The translations under genes and the position numbers were made by a program. DNA of 64,000 nucleotides from Isoetes taiwanensis (lineage: Eukaryota; Streptophyta; Lycopodiopsida; Isoetales; Isoetaceae), in contig JAJEKV010000055.1 of NCBI GenBank assembly GCA_021234155.1, positions 658,366 to 722,365 on the forward strand. The letters are read 5' to 3'. This document shows positions 23,619-36,415 of the stretch, piece by piece (within the stretch, counting starts at the first letter, position 1; every line of letters starts with the position of its first letter). Below the pieces are notes generated by a model. It was given only the letters and a program-made list of their open reading frames with translations. It did not search any database and was not told where the DNA came from.

Positions 23619-24360
23619 AATTTTAACGTCCACGGAACCCAATCGGGTTATGGGACCAAGTACATGAGGGACCGAAGTCCTGGACCGAAGTCCAAACAAG
23701 AACCTGGGCCGAAGCCCTTAAACCAAAGCACAACGTGAGCAAGAACACAACCATCATGACCCGGATTAAAACCACAGGAAAAACCGTTTGCGGGATGACT
23801 ATGGCTGCTCCACCGATCCAAAATCCATCTTTTGCGCAAGCAACAAGCATACCTTCATACCTCCAGCCAGACAAGGCTTCACCAAGCTGGCTCCGAACCG
23901 TAACCTCTTCACAACCGGGCCGAAAAAAAGCGAGGCCCTTAACGCCAATTGACGGGCCAAGCAGGGAATTTCCGAGAAACCGCTTCGTGGAAATCGCCCA
24001 TCGGAGGTGCCTCCTCACCCATCCTCCTCCCTAAGCCAAAGCGCCCGGCACTTCGTATGTATGCGGCCAGGCAGACATCCACTCAGGCACACGGTAGGCG
24101 CCATCCTTCATCGCCATTGCTCCAAGCGCCATCCATCACTTGCATCCAGGGCTCGGCCTCAGGCAGCGCCTGAAGCGCCAGCGCTTAGGCGCCAGGCGCG
24201 AAGGGCAATCCCTAGGCATAGAGGTGAGGATTGAGGGATATTCGTGGAATGTCCTAAATGAGAGGCCAAGATACGTGCTTAGTTTGGAATGTATGAGGAA
24301 TATGCCTTTTGGACGGGCAGAGATAAGCCCCTCCCCTCCCCCAAAATAAAGAAAAAAAAG
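23619..24360. other. GC-richer spacer with GCGCC-rich palindromes
   Basis: From about 24100 to 24205 there are many GGCGCC, GCGCTTAGGCGCC and AGGCGCC motifs, a low-complexity pattern common in plant intergenic repeats. Overlapping frames on both strands are compositional. Confidence 0.4.
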
Positions 24361-24684
24361 ATGCCGAACTTGCAATACTTGCTAAATGGAGTTCAATCGA
24401 ATATGCTCCGGTTTGACAGTTCGCATGCAGTTACTCGATCGTTGCGGATTGAGAGTGAGCAGAAGCGTAGACACAGAGAGCACCATATCTTACAGATGGT
24501 GGAAGATATCATCAAGGTAACAATTGCCATAGCCACAACTCTGCTTCTTTACGGCATTAAAAATTCTAAGGGGCAGAGTCTTTATAGAAAAGACCTGCGA
24601 AACTTGGTGCACATGCAGCGCATGCATTTCAACATGCTGGAAGCATCCAATGACCTCTATTATAGGCTCTCAGGCATTCTCTGA
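24361..24684 (+). CDS. Hypothetical 107-residue protein, possibly membrane-anchored
   Basis: Frame from ATG at 24361 to TGA. The N-terminal half is basic and polar ('RIESEQKRRHREHH'). It is followed by an amphipathic 'ILQMVEDIIK' and a hydrophobic stretch 'VTIAIATTLLLYGI' long enough for a short membrane helix, then a polar tail with two Met-rich helices. I do not recognise the family, and it could be one exon or a chance frame. It has no frame damage and no obvious repeat character. Confidence 0.3.
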   Translation: MPNLQYLLNGVQSNMLRFDSSHAVTRSLRIESEQKRRHREHHILQMVEDIIKVTIAIATTLLLYGIKNSKGQSLYRKDLRNLVHMQRMHFNMLEASNDLYYRLSGIL

Positions 24685-27037
24685 AAGTAGCATAATCTAT
24701 AAGTAGGGCATAGATCCGGCCGCCATGGCTATGGAAAGAAACAAAAAGCGAAATTGTCCTCCAGTCGATCACTCTGACAGCTCTGCGCCTGTCAGACAGT
24801 AATAATGGAGCTAGCTGTTTCTCACGTCCAAAGACAGGATATCCATTGAACACTATACGCCATCCCCCTATCAAGGTGCTCACGTTTTGGAGGTTAGATT
24901 CTTTTTATTGTTAAGGGCCCATATTTTTCCTAGGGTGGAGGTATGAATCCCCCTTAATGGGTGCCCTTAACTTTATTTTATGCTCTAGGGGGTATTTATT
25001 TGCCAAGGTAGTGGTGGTAAGAGTTCCCCCCTTGGCATATATGTTTAATATTCCCTAGAACATTTTTTTTATTGGGCCTCTTGCCTTAATGGTCAAAGGA
25101 TTTATCTCTAAAATAGGCCTAGAGTTTAATGGCCACTGACTGCCAACCATATGGAACAAATAATTATATTTCATAATAATTACAATTGGTGCAACCGATT
25201 CAACTTCAATCTCTATTCACAACTCCCCTTCTACCTACGCTCAACTTTCTAACGGACAACCCCCTTGACAGCACACTTTTTTTTTTTTTTTTTTTTTTTT
25301 GGGGAAAAGCCATTCCAATAGGCCTAAAGGAGTTTCTTCAGTTTGGTAGCTATTCAACTTGGTGTAATATTGGTTTTTCAAAATGAATATTTTGATGTAT
25401 TTTAGGTACAGGAAATTGTGACCTAACCCTGGCGCCGGAAGAAGGATGACGGCATGTTTTCTTTGGTCTAATGCGGTGCCGGATTTTCAAATCGTAGCTC
25501 GTGCAAACAGATCAGCTAGCAAAATCGGCCTCTTTTACATATGGAGAGAGGGATAAATTTATACGGTGAGCTGCTTCTACAAGTTTCCTCTACAACAAAC
25601 AGATCGCATTTGAAAAGAACTGGAGCGGCTCTTTTTTTTATTTTGGGTTCTGTAAGCAACATTTTCTGGGTTTCCGATTGCATTCCTTCCTTGAAAAGTT
25701 CGTCTACTAGCTCAGTCTCTAACGATTTGCATAGAATCTTAGAGAGAGCTTGTTGTTTGTCTTGAATATTGATTTATTATGTCTGTCAGTAGATCGCAAA
25801 CCAGGTAGAGTATAAATCTATACACAAGTAAAAGTACTGGCACAATGCAGAGAATCTTAGAGCGAGCTAGTTGGTCTTGAATATTGATTTAGGATTTGTT
25901 GGTAGATCGCTAGCCAGGTAGAGTGTAAATATTCACAAGCGAAACTAATTGCTTTACTCTTTTTCTTGACATTTTTCTTGCAGCAAGGATCTTCAGCAGA
26001 AGGAAGTTCATACTAGTTTTAAAAGAAGGAACCCATTCAACTACTTTCAACATGCTCTCAGAGATGGCAAGGTGCTAGTTTATCCTTTGCATGAATTTAT
26101 GTATGCTTCCTTGTTCTTTCTTCTAATTAGTTGTTGCAAAACAAACAAGCACCTTGTCATATTTTCTTGTCTCTTTACAACATGAAAGGAGGTGGCTGTT
26201 GTTGGAAGAGAAGACCTGCACTAGCAAATCTGCACTGGATTTGTAGCAATTCTGATTACAGAGTAAAGATTAACTCTGCCCTTTTTTTATCCTTGCTCTT
26301 CTTAACCAGGGATTTTCTTTGCCTTGTACAAGGATAGCTAAATGCATATCTTCATTATGTTTCTTGTATCTGCTACTGAAACGAGAGAATCATGCTATTT
26401 TCAAGAGTTCTCTACGATCTCATCCATCATTCATACTAGGAAACAGTATTGAACTTGGCAAGATTTTTCCATGCACTACAGGTTAGCTCTTTTAACAAAC
26501 CTTCTTAATTAAGCATAAGAGTTATATTTGATATATGCAACTCATATTTGAAAAGATTTGGAGACACTGCTCAACAAGAATTTGTTTTTACTGCCAGCAC
26601 TGCATATTGGATTCAAAGTAACGGACCAAACATTTTGTTTGTTGGATGCACAATGTTTTACATGCTTAGATTTTCGCCATGGTAGATTGATTTTCAGAGT
26701 TTGAATCTGTTATGGCATCACTAACTTCGATATTAGGTTCTGCAGAGTTATCACCCATCAAATCAGATTTTATCTTTATGTCTGAACATGATCTCTCGCC
26801 TATGTTTCTACGGTACCAGAACCTAAAGCATGAAGTGCTTCTTGCATTTCAACTGTAGTTGATGAAGACCTTCCAACTTCAACATTCTGTAGTTGATGAA
26901 GACCTTCTAACTCTAAAGTTCTGGATGTTGATATACATTTTTAAACCATAGTAATAGGAGGGCTTCTTCGGGAGAACTTGTTGTGTTATTGGAGAAATGG
27001 TTTAACCGAGGTTCGAATCCTCTGAGCTCCTTTTTAT
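24685..27037. other. Intergenic DNA with one exon-like segment
   Basis: A 24-nt poly(T) lies at 25277-25300. At 25984-26071 an exon-like stretch has a T-rich CTTGCAG acceptor and an AAG|GTGCTA donor and reads 'KDLQQKEVHTSFKRRNPFNY' onward without stops. No flanking exon was found. A B-box-like GGTTCGAATCC at 27010-27020 sits in a 74-nt stretch with weak tRNA-like ends but no A box. Lightly repeated CTTAGAGAGAGCT blocks occur at 25738-25915. Confidence 0.35.
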
Positions 27038-27522
27038 TGATAAGATTTGGGAATAAGGCTCTTCCTGTGGGTTCTTCGACAGCCCAAGCTATCCTCCTGT
27101 TATGGTTTCTCCGATAGCCCAAGCTCCTCCCTTAATGTGGTCTGACCTGCTGCAAACACAGAGATCGATTCTACAGATCACTACAACCGCCTGGATAAGC
27201 CAAGCAGTCTCTGCAAAACACACCGGGTAAAGCCAAGTTTGCTTCGGCAAAAACACTTCCGGTTTCAGAGCAAATCCGGACTTACTTCTTCCGGAATGGG
27301 TGACAATCTGTTCACCTTGGCCTTCTGTGCTGAGTAACGGACCATTGATCAGTGATCCGGCCTTCTTCCTGCAACTTTGATTCGGTTCCCCTTCTCTGTC
27401 TTTCTCCATCGATTCAACCTCTCCCTATTATTGTCTTCACCTGAACCGCCATTTGCAAAGCGTGTGTGTGTGGAGCAGTCATGCCATGACACGTGTATGA
27501 TGTACAGGCTGTAATTCCATCA
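27038..27522 (-). repeat. Copia 3' LTR, 485 bp, complete
   Basis: TG...CA ended and nearly identical to the split 5' LTR (33442-33527 plus 43364-43762). The few differences include a short deletion in the right copy within GATTCTACAGATCACTACAA. The close match implies a fairly recent copia insertion. Confidence 0.93.
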
Positions 27523-27533
27523 TTCTCCCCCTC
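27523..27533 (-). other. Copia polypurine tract
   Basis: Minus strand reads GAGGGGGAGAA directly before the 3' LTR, overlapping the end of the pol frame by a few bases. This is the expected primer for plus-strand DNA synthesis. Confidence 0.8.
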
Positions 27534-28688
27534 AGCCTGTACAACTCATAATTCCTACTTGTTCCTTTGCAACATGAAGTTTTGGTTCAGTAAGAACCTT
27601 AGTCAATATATCTGCCTGCTGCAATGCAGTAGGAATGTATTCTACATTTATTTCACCCCTTTCTACTTCATCTCGAATGAAATGGTGATGAACCTCTATG
27701 TGTTTAGTTCGCAAATGACAGACTGGATTTTTGCTCATTGCTATCCTGCTTTTGTTGTCACAATAAATTGTTGTTGTACCCGTGCATGACTTCCCTAATT
27801 CCTTGAGCATCCTTCGCAACCAAATGATCTCTGATGCTGCCAAAGACACTGCCACATATTCTGCTTCTGCACTGGATTTTGCAACACACTCTTGTTTTTT
27901 ACTGACCCATGATATTGCCGTACCTCCAAACTTACAAAGATATCCAGAAGTGGACTTTCTATCATCAGTGTCTCCTCCCCAGTCTGCATCTGCATATCCA
28001 ACTAGATTATCTTCCATGCCCCTTTCAAAACACAGCACATGAGTTGAGGTACCCTTTAGATACCTGAGGACCCTCTTTGCGGCTATCCAGTGCTCCCTTC
28101 CTGGTTTGTTTAAAAACCTGCTGAGAAGATTAACAGCATAAGTGATATCTGGCCTTGTGCTGTTTGTAGTATACAACAGGCTGCCAACTAGTGACCTATA
28201 GGGTCTACCTTTCATATCTTCCTCCTCTTCCGGTGTTTGTGGACACATTTTTCCCGACAATTTTACTCCTGGCGCCAATGGTGTCTTCGCTATATTGCAA
28301 TCAAGCATTCTGAACTTGACTAGCATCTTCTTGATATACTGTTCTTGAGTGAGATACAACACACCCCGTGCTTTATCTCTTCTTACTTCCATTCCCAACA
28401 GTTTTTGAAGATCTCCAAGACCAGTCATTTGAAATCGGCTTCTCAATAATAGTTTACACTTATCCAGCAAGGCTTTATCATTACTGGCTATAACGCAATC
28501 ATCAACATATAAAGCCATTATCAGGCATTTATCTCCTTCCTTTTTCATGTAAAGATTACCTTCTGTTTTTAATTTAATGAATCCACTGTCAATTAAAAAC
28601 TTGTTCATGCATAAGTACCATTGTCTAGATGCTTGTCTCAACCCATAAATGGCCTTTTTTAATTTGCACACCATATTACTACCCTGTT
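27532..28688 (-). pseudogene. Copia pol, C-terminal part: reverse transcriptase and RNase H
   Basis: After the solo-LTR insert the frame resumes 'GSNMVCKLKKAIYGLRQASR', has the RT active site 'ALYVDDCVIAS', 'TGLGDLQKLLGMEV', and the copia RNase H block 'GYADADWGGDTDDRKSTSGY', 'SSAEAEYVA', 'IYCDNKSRIAMSKNPV', 'RTKHIEVHHHFIRD', and ends 'QADILTK'. This half of RT is intact. It is separated from its N-terminal half by the insertion, so it cannot make a polymerase. Confidence 0.93.
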
Positions 28689-30272
28689 TGTGACGTCCCC
28701 TACTCATATACGGTGCCCGCACCATATACAAACAGGAGTTCATCCCCCATACCAGCTCCATACTGATACAGGGCCCTCCACGTATCACTGCAACCTTGAT
28801 GAGTTCCAGTGGGAAGAATGAAGGGGTCATTTACCCTGTCTTCCTCAGGGCCTACCTAGCTGCGGAAGCGTAAACATACATGTCAGTATACAACATCAAC
28901 ATCACATAACCATCTCGAAGGATGGCTCATCACATATCTGCATAGACAAAGATCGATTACATCACATGGGGAATCCTACCCAAGGCTCGGACACAAGGGG
29001 ATGATCGACGGCTTGGTCTCTCGAGTTCATTGCGCATGAGAATTCATGGCAATGGATTTGGGCGGCATATGAACATGGCTTAGGGTTGTCCACTCCATCC
29101 GCCCCTCCGTGCGCACTTTGCGAGTAGGTTGAAAAGTGTTGGGGGCTGAGTCCCCGGATGCATAGCCAAAGGGGCTATTCACGGGTTGCATCTCCCCGTT
29201 CGATGGGGGCAGGTAGGGATCACTCCCCCAGAGATCTACATCTTTGACTCAAGGTGACTAGAGGGCCACCTGCCCTTATTCGACTTGAACCCAATGGAAG
29301 TGACGCATCACTCCGCGGGTGTCGAGCCCATGCCTTGCCCACACGTGTAGCTGGCAAGCCATTAGACCTAGTCCACAATAATCCCGGTAGGCCTTACACA
29401 CCCGGAGGGATGGTTCAAGAGTCGAACCACGAACCTCCTTATAAGCCCGGTCGGCCCCTTCACCCACAACCGGTGTGGTTCTTGTACCACAGGCGAATTT
29501 ACGATTGTGCTAAAAAGGCTAGCTAGGAGCATCAACTACCGGGCTTTAAAGTCTCTACCCCCTTCCCAATACAATGAGTCCACGAGGAGATACATCATCA
29601 TACATATCACGGAAGAACTAAAGAACAAGATCTAATCTATATCATAGAGTTAGGTTCTTTAGTTAAAAGCTTGGTATCTAGAGATCTAGATGGTTTGCTA
29701 TGGGCAATTTAATAGGCTAAACCCTCTTGGCACAAAGCACGGAGGATGGTTTAAGCTATTAAATTGACGAAATACGATCCTTGGCTTGCTCCTCTTGCTC
29801 AAGTCGACCATCCTGCTGAACTGCTCGAATCAAGGGAAACTAATGGTGCAATTCGCTCAGACAGAGTCTGGGAGGCGGTTTTGACTCCTGGAGCAGCCAA
29901 AACAGAGCTCTAAAAGCCTAGGAACGAAAATGGGCAAGTTAGGGTTTCTCCTACCTAAATAGGCAAGGGGTTAGGGCTAGGGTTTCCAATTATCCCTTTA
30001 GGCATGTGGGATAATTGGGAAGGGCCCACTTGCCTTTAATGGCTAGGTGGCATAAATGTATCCACATGGAAAGGTGTGCACCTTAATAAATGTGCACATT
30101 GGTAAATGTGCACATTAATAAATGCACACACTTTGCAAGTTGCCCCCTAGGGGCTACCCGCTTGGCTAGACATCGGTACATTACCGCGTCGGTCGGAGCG
30201 GTAATGCGGCGTGGCGGCGATCTGATTATCGATCACGGGACCATTATCTTCGCGGGCTGCGAACGCTGCACA
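28689..30272 (+). mobile_element. Probable solo LTR (about 1.58 kb) inserted in copia RT
   Basis: It interrupts the copia frame between '...MEQPHGYEV' (minus strand, right side) and 'GSNMVCKL' (left side). The insert starts TGTGACGTCCCC and ends CTGCACA, giving TGTG...CACA termini. GGTGC/GCACC flanked by TATA forms a hairpin near the start, echoing the other TGTGACGT starts at 3217 and 44788. It has no coding motif. Flanks CTGTT and CTTCG do not match, so a clean target duplication is not visible. A non-coding insert of this size is best explained as a solo LTR. The orientation given is arbitrary. Confidence 0.62.
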
Positions 30273-31515
30273 CTTCGTATCCATGAGGCTGCTCCATATA
30301 GATTTATTCTTCTAAATCTCCATTCAAGAATGCAGTCTTGACATCCATATGACCCTGTTCCATGTCATTTTGTACTGCAATGGCTATGAGCGCTCTCAGA
30401 CTAGTCATCTTAATGATGGGTGAAAATGTGTCCTTAAAATCTACTCCTTCCAGCTGCGTATATCCCTTGGCAACCAAGCGAGCCTTGTACTTCTCGACAG
30501 ACCCATCCGCCTTTCTTTTAATTTTAAAAATCCACTTACTACCGACAACATTCTTGCCATTTGGTCTTGGCACCAAATCATAGGTTCTAGTTTGTTTGAA
30601 TGAATCTAATTCATTTCTCATCGCTTCTTTCCGCATGTCTGCATCTGGCCTTGTCACTGCTTCTTCCACAGTTTCTGGTTCTAAAGTACAGGACAAGATC
30701 TTAGGCTTTCGAGGTCTTGTTGTCTTAACCACTTTCTTTTCTGCCAAATCCTTCTGTGTCAAACGGAAGCTGAGATTTGAGACGTTCAACTTCACTGCGA
30801 CGAGTCCTGCTTGTACTCCCCCTGGTTTCTTCAATTACAGCTTCACCGCTCTCCTCCTCCTGGTGTCCAGTTTATGGTGCACTATCAGTCTCTAAGACTT
30901 CATGCACCTCCTCTGGCTCTAATACTTCATGCACCTCCTCTGGCTCAGTATGTAGCGCACTATCCGTTTCTGCAACCTCATGCACCACATCTGATTCTGT
31001 GTCTTCTTGCTCACTTGGATCCTCAATTTCATCATCTTCAAGGTCAATTTCATCTCTCATGGGTAAACTTATTGTCTCCCTAAAATTGTGCATTTCTTCT
31101 TTATCTGCCCTTGAATCATTTTCCAAATATTCTACTGGAACCCATTCTGTCATCTCCGTCTTGCTAAGCAGCTTCCTATCTTTGTATAGGATGTTTTCGT
31201 TAAATATCACATCTCTGCTAACATGTATTCTGCGAGTGTTTGGATCATATAACCTATAACCATTCGTTTCTTCATCGTAGCCAACCAAAAAAGTACATAT
31301 ACTCGTATCATCCAACTTCCTCCTGAGTTCTTGAGGGAACCAACATATAGGCTAGACACCCCATTACACCCTAAAGCGCTTCCTGATTGTCTTTGTCGGT
31401 CCAAAACCTGTTTCGGTACTGCCTCCTTTCTTTGCAACACTAGGCAACACATTACGAGATGTGACAAGCGGCCGCCAGCGCTTACGCCCATAAGATGTTG
31501 GGTAGGCCCGCGCAT
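30273..31515 (-). pseudogene. Copia pol, middle part: integrase C-terminus and reverse transcriptase N-terminus
   Basis: At least two frames are needed. One has 'QRKEAVPKQVLDRQ' (31515-31207); another runs from 'CTFLVGYDEETNGYRLYDPN' and 'VSRDVIFNE' through a Glu/Asp-rich linker (31315-30872). The RT start is 'EEAVTRPDADMRKEAMRNEL', 'WIFKIKRKADGSVEKYKARL', 'KGYTQLEGVDFKDTFSP' and 'MDVKTAFLNGDLEE', followed by an in-frame stop just before the insertion. The linker holds a short repeated PEEVHEVLE motif. Confidence 0.88.
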
Positions 31516-31540
31516 GCTTAAGCATGGACCTTCTTTGCAT

Positions 31541-33423
31541 TCATGACGGTGCGATTCTTTCGATTACGCTACACCATTTTGTTGTATGCGTCCCGCCGAT
31601 ATCTTGTTTTCTAATCCCATGCTCCTGACAAAACTTGCAAAATTCACCCCATCTATATTCTCCTCCAAGATCGGATCTCAAGCATTTAACCTTTAATGAT
31701 GTTTCCCTTTCAACCTCTGCAACATAGAGCCTAAAGGCATCAAACACTTGGTCCTTGGACTTCAAAAAGTAACACTTAGTCCTTCTGCTATAGTCATCAA
31801 TAAATGATGCAAAATAAAACTTTGACCCTAGACTTTGAACTTGCATTGGACCACAAACATCTGAATGAACTAACTCAAGTAATTTGTGTGCTCTTTTGCC
31901 TTTATTTCTAAAAGGCAATCTACTTTGCTTCCCTAACATGCATGCCTCACAAATATCATCATGACTTTCATGCTCACACATCAAGTCATCCAAAAGATTG
32001 TGTTTTTCCGCAATTTTAATATTATTATGATTTGTATGTGCCAACCTCAAATGCCAAGTATGCAATTTATCTATGGGAGATATTTTATTGATTGCTTTGA
32101 TGTCAAACTCAAACAATTTTCCTCTTCTATCAGCATCAAATATTTTCACACCATCTTTAATAAATTTGCATCCATACTTATGAAAAACCAAATCATAACC
32201 ATTATCAACAAGATTTGCAACCGAAACCAAATTAAACAACATTTCTGGAGCAAATAGAGTATCTGGCAATCTTAAAACTTCCTTGCCTTCTCTTGATACC
32301 TGCAACTCCCCCTTTCCACGCACCTTTTGTGTTGCGCCATTTCCCATTTGCACCCTCGAACTACCCTTACTTAGCTCAACCTTATTCAACAAACCAGGTG
32401 AATTGACTATGGAGACTTCAGCTCCCGAATCTAAAGTCAAAGTGTCAGTTTTGTCCAAACCATTTCTAAGAGTAACATTTGACACTACATTCTTAGAATT
32501 TAGTTTCTTTACCTTATCCTCACTAAGCACTCCCACTGTCGCCAATTTCTCACTACTATCATCAAGTTCACTTGCAGTTGCCACAGATGATACTCGACCC
32601 CTTCCTCGTGAATATGCTCCTCGCCCACGACCCCATCTTTCTCGATTTGGGCACTCTGCTATATGGCCGAACTCCTCGCAACCGTAACACTGGATTTGTG
32701 CTCTTCCTCTTCCTCGGCTTCTACCTCGTCCCCGACCTCTTTCTCCTGTATATAAAACAGTCGGATGTTCTTCCATACGGACAGATTTCTCCCTCACACT
32801 TGCTGCCGCAATTTTCTCTTGCTCCATTTCCGTTCTAATTGCTTCCACGGCTTTATCAAACGTAGGCGAAGTGCGCCTAACTAACACAGCTAAATCTTTG
32901 TAAGAATCATGAAAAGCTCTTGTTAAAACCAATACCTTATGTTGCTCGGAATATTTTACTTCGGCTCCCTCCAAATCGTGGAATAATAAACGTAGACGCC
33001 TTATCAAACTCGTCAGTCACCACCTTTTTCAAATTGCAAGCTGCGCACCTGCATCTCCAGCACTTCAATTTGTGATGAAGTCTTCGCTTCATACCTCTCA
33101 AGAAGGTATTCCCACATTTCGGCAGGAGTCTTGTGCTGAATTTCAAGCACTATGTCTCCTCCCAATTTCGCCATGATGATTGCCTTAGCAATCTCTTCCT
33201 TCTCATCTTCCGGTGTCTCTTCTCTCTTCCCTTCTTCCGATCCAGAGGCTTCCTTTTTTATTTTGATTGGTGTTACAGCTGATTTTCCTTTGGATACGAG
33301 CTCCCATAATTTATCCACTTTGAGGGCCTGTGTGATCATAGCTTTCCAGAGCTGAAAACCAGCTTCATCTCCTTCAAAAACTTTGGTGTTACTTAGATAT
33401 GTTAAGGCAAGCCTGCTGGCCAT
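31541..33423 (-). pseudogene. Copia gag-protease-integrase
   Basis: Gag starts at ATG 33423 ('MASRLALTYLSNTKVFEGDE'), 18 nt after the primer site, and a frameshift near 33010 joins it to a 488-codon frame. Visible in order: gag helices ('WEYLLERYEAK', 'LRLLFHDLEG'), an Arg/Gly-rich stretch, zinc knuckle CYGCEEFGHIAEC, protease 'LTLDSGAEVSIV', the GAG-pre-integrase block 'HLRLAHTNHNN' and 'CEACMLGKQSRLPF', and the integrase core 'HSDVCGPM', 'FIDDYSRRT' and 'RSDLGGEY'. The frame is lost after 'GIRKQ', where family members continue to the last catalytic Glu. Confidence 0.93.
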
Positions 33424-33427
33424 GAAT

Positions 33428-33440
33428 GGCTCTGATATCA
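33428..33440 (-). other. Copia primer binding site
   Basis: Minus strand TGATATCAGAGCC begins one base after the 5' LTR end (...TTATCA). It differs by one base from the TGGTATCAGAGCC complement of plant initiator tRNA-Met. Confidence 0.85.
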
Positions 33441-33441
33441 C

Positions 33442-33527
33442 TGATAAGATTTGGGAATAAGGCTCTTCCCGTGGGTTCTTCGGCAGCCCAAGCTATCCTC
33501 CTGTTATGGTTTCTCCGACAGCCCAAG
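33442..33527 (-). repeat. Copia 5' LTR, inner fragment (split by gypsy insertion)
   Basis: Matches 27038-27123 and stops at CCAAG, the target duplication of the gypsy element. The rest resumes at 43364. Confidence 0.93.
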
Positions 33528-36385
33528 TGTAACGGACCCATGGTAGACCGCTCGAGTATTCGAACCTTGAATGTGCCTGTGGGGCGTTCCCGAGACACCG
33601 GCATAAATGGGTAGAAGCGACTACTCATAAACGTCTAGACGGTTTTGCCCAGTTGGTTAAGGGCATGTCGGTTAGGAACGTTACAGTTACTGTGACGGGC
33701 CTGGCCAGTTAACCTCTCGGTAACTGGAGATCCCATCGATCTCTACCGTTGGATCTACTTAACCTTAGGAACTCAAGAATTGATACATGCAACTTAGGTA
33801 AAGAATTTAGTCTTTATACATGCTCTAAGGTCCCAAATAAAATTATACTTGCCATTACTCGGCAAAACTTCACACAACACCCAGGCTTTAAAATAATGTT
33901 AACTTCAATCCCATATATAATAATAATAATAGTCAAGTTAATTCAACAGCAATCCACACGCATCTACCCTCGCCTTTCCAAAGCTTGGCTACTCTCTGGA
34001 GCGTCTTGTCTCTGTTTGCTTTTGAAGCTTTTCTTTAAGATCCATGAGTCTTGTGGTCTTCTTTTCATATAAAGGGCGGAGTAATGTATATTACAACATG
34101 GTTTCTGTGTTAAGGCCCTTTTTCCACAGCTAGCTTAAAAGATGGCTATCTTAAAACTCCTTTTGCTTTATTTTGGTGAGAAAGGGACACGAAAAATCCA
34201 CATAGCGGGAATTCTCATTGACATGGAGGTGTCGCTAGATAACAATGCCGATTTCCACTTGGATGTTGAAGACACCATAGACAGGGCTTTCGTGCGTTAT
34301 AAGCTTGCACCTCTGCGTGCGTTATAAGCTTGCACCTCTGCTTACACCATTAACCACGGGGTTAGTCACACAGACTAAGTGGGGATCGGGGATCTAGGTC
34401 ATATCTAGCATTAATAATCACAAAGCATTAACTTAAAACAATAACGTAGCCTTATCGTAAACTCGCCCATGCAATCCAAGTAATTAATCCAACAAGCACA
34501 ATGCATAATTATACCAAACATAGCCATTGCAACTTGAGTCCAACATTAAAAACCACATATACAAAAGCCAAGCAACCAAAGCATCAACATTGCAATCAAT
34601 ATTCCTCTGGGTCTGAGCAAGGTCAACTCGGCTGATCAGGCCAGTGACATAGAGGCGGGGTAACCACGTGTGTACACACCCATCCACGATGCGTCCAGCA
34701 TTGGAGGACCACTTAACTGTGCATGACGTTGTACCATACGGTACCAACGCCCGATGTTCAAATATTACCATTTGCATAGCACTGTGCAAAACCGTGAGTC
34801 TAGACCATCGCACCTAGACTCCGGCCCCAGAGGTCTATATCAAAGAATTACATCACAGATAATTACGTAATTCACCATCATTATGACCCATGCCTTAACA
34901 AGCTTACATCAAGTTAATTCCATACACACTCTATGTAACAAGGAAAAGTTCAACCATGACTCAATAATTATGATAACCTCAATAATGCAAAATAAAAGAT
35001 AAACGTCTACATTTTTCCAAGAATCACTAACAACAAGATTACTATCTACATTTAGGACTTTAATAATGTTTAACCTATAGCATTCAACTATCGTCATGTT
35101 TCTATTACCAACTTCCTCCGTACATAACACTTGTGCCTTGTTTTTTTTCCTCTCTTCATTTAATTAATTCCAAAGTTAAATATATAGCTAGGTAACTTGT
35201 AAGACTACTCATGTCGTAATCGTAAATTACGTATATCCATTAGCATAAACTCCTCCTTACTTAGGCCTCAATCTCAAATAAATTCCTCACCCAACTCATG
35301 GTTCCAGCTAACCCTTGCCATATTAAATTAACCTATAACCTTAGCTTAAATTATTAACCTCACTTTATTATTATATTAGCCTACCAAAACTAACTATTAA
35401 CATCTTTTGTTTTTGTTTTTTAACCTAACGTGCGTTTAACAGGAAACGCACTCTCGGACTGCAGCGGCCGGATCTGGCCTCCAGACCCTCAAATCATCAT
35501 GGGAAGCCCATAAAACATCCCGATTTTGCCTTCTCAATGCTCTTGGATCATTTCGGCCTACCTGCGGCACGATTCAGGAGGTTTCAGATCGGTTTCTGGC
35601 CGTCAGAATCATGTTATCCACAGCCAAGTTCTTGCTTAAATCCTCCTAATTTTGCATTCTTTCTCCATTTCGGCCTTCCTAAGGCCCAATTCGGCCTGTC
35701 CCAGGGAAATTTGCCATGCTTTTCAAACATTTCCATTCGACAAGATCATGCCGACTCTGCCTGCTGCATGCAAGAGAAATTCCACTGTCTTTGCTAGTTC
35801 TGGCTTCATCACTTAATTTTAACCCATTCTTCAAACATCCTAACCAATCTAACCCATCCCAGCTTCCTTTACCACGGATTACAGTCACACCTCTTACTAT
35901 AACCATGATGAAAATTTCAGAAAAATATTCAATTTGTTGCCAGCCATGCAAACCCAATTATCTCAATATTAAAGAATCACTATCCATGCCGTGCGTTCAT
36001 GTTAACAACCATGCTCATACAATCCAATTCTATTCCCAGGCTAGATACATAACCACAAATTTAAGCAAGCACATAAAAGCTACACTAGAAAACCCCAGGT
36101 GTAAGTCTTGATCCCCATCTGGAATCCTGCTTGCTTCGTCTGCACTCCAACACGCTCCCAAAGTATCGCTCACACCCTGCTCCTTCAGCAATTCGACTGC
36201 AATCTATCGCCTTCCAAATGCTTCACGCTGTACTTGTATTTATTATTAATCACCAGTATATTTATCCGTATAATCTCTACATATACGATATATATACTCT
36301 GCATGCATAGTATTTAATGATTATTCCTTTGCATCCTTTAATAAAGTAATTCCACAATGTACCTCAAAATCCTAGGTCCGTTACA
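33528..36385 (-). repeat. Gypsy 3' LTR, 2858 bp
   Basis: Full TG...CA LTR. Relative to the other LTR it has an extra block of about 175 bp at its terminal end (33528-33705) and an extra block of about 330 bp (about 34003-34340) that contains a short direct repeat, GCGTTATAAGCTTGCACCTC, twice. Elsewhere the two LTRs are almost identical. Confidence 0.92.
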
Positions 36386-36398
36386 GTCTCTCCTTCAA
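36386..36398 (-). other. Gypsy polypurine tract
   Basis: Minus strand reads TTGAAGGAGAGAC directly before the 3' LTR start TGTAACGGAC. Confidence 0.8.
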
Positions 36399-36415
36399 AA
36401 ATTCAACCCATGTCC

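Noticed and set aside
23735-24234. Cluster of overlapping frames on both strands
   Set aside because: A GC-rich, GCGCC-repetitive composition explains the lack of stops. No consistent frame.
26957-27030. 74-nt tRNA-like stretch with GGTTCGAATCC
   Set aside because: It has a T-arm and weakly pairing ends but no A box, D arm or anticodon arm. At most a SINE or tRNA relic.
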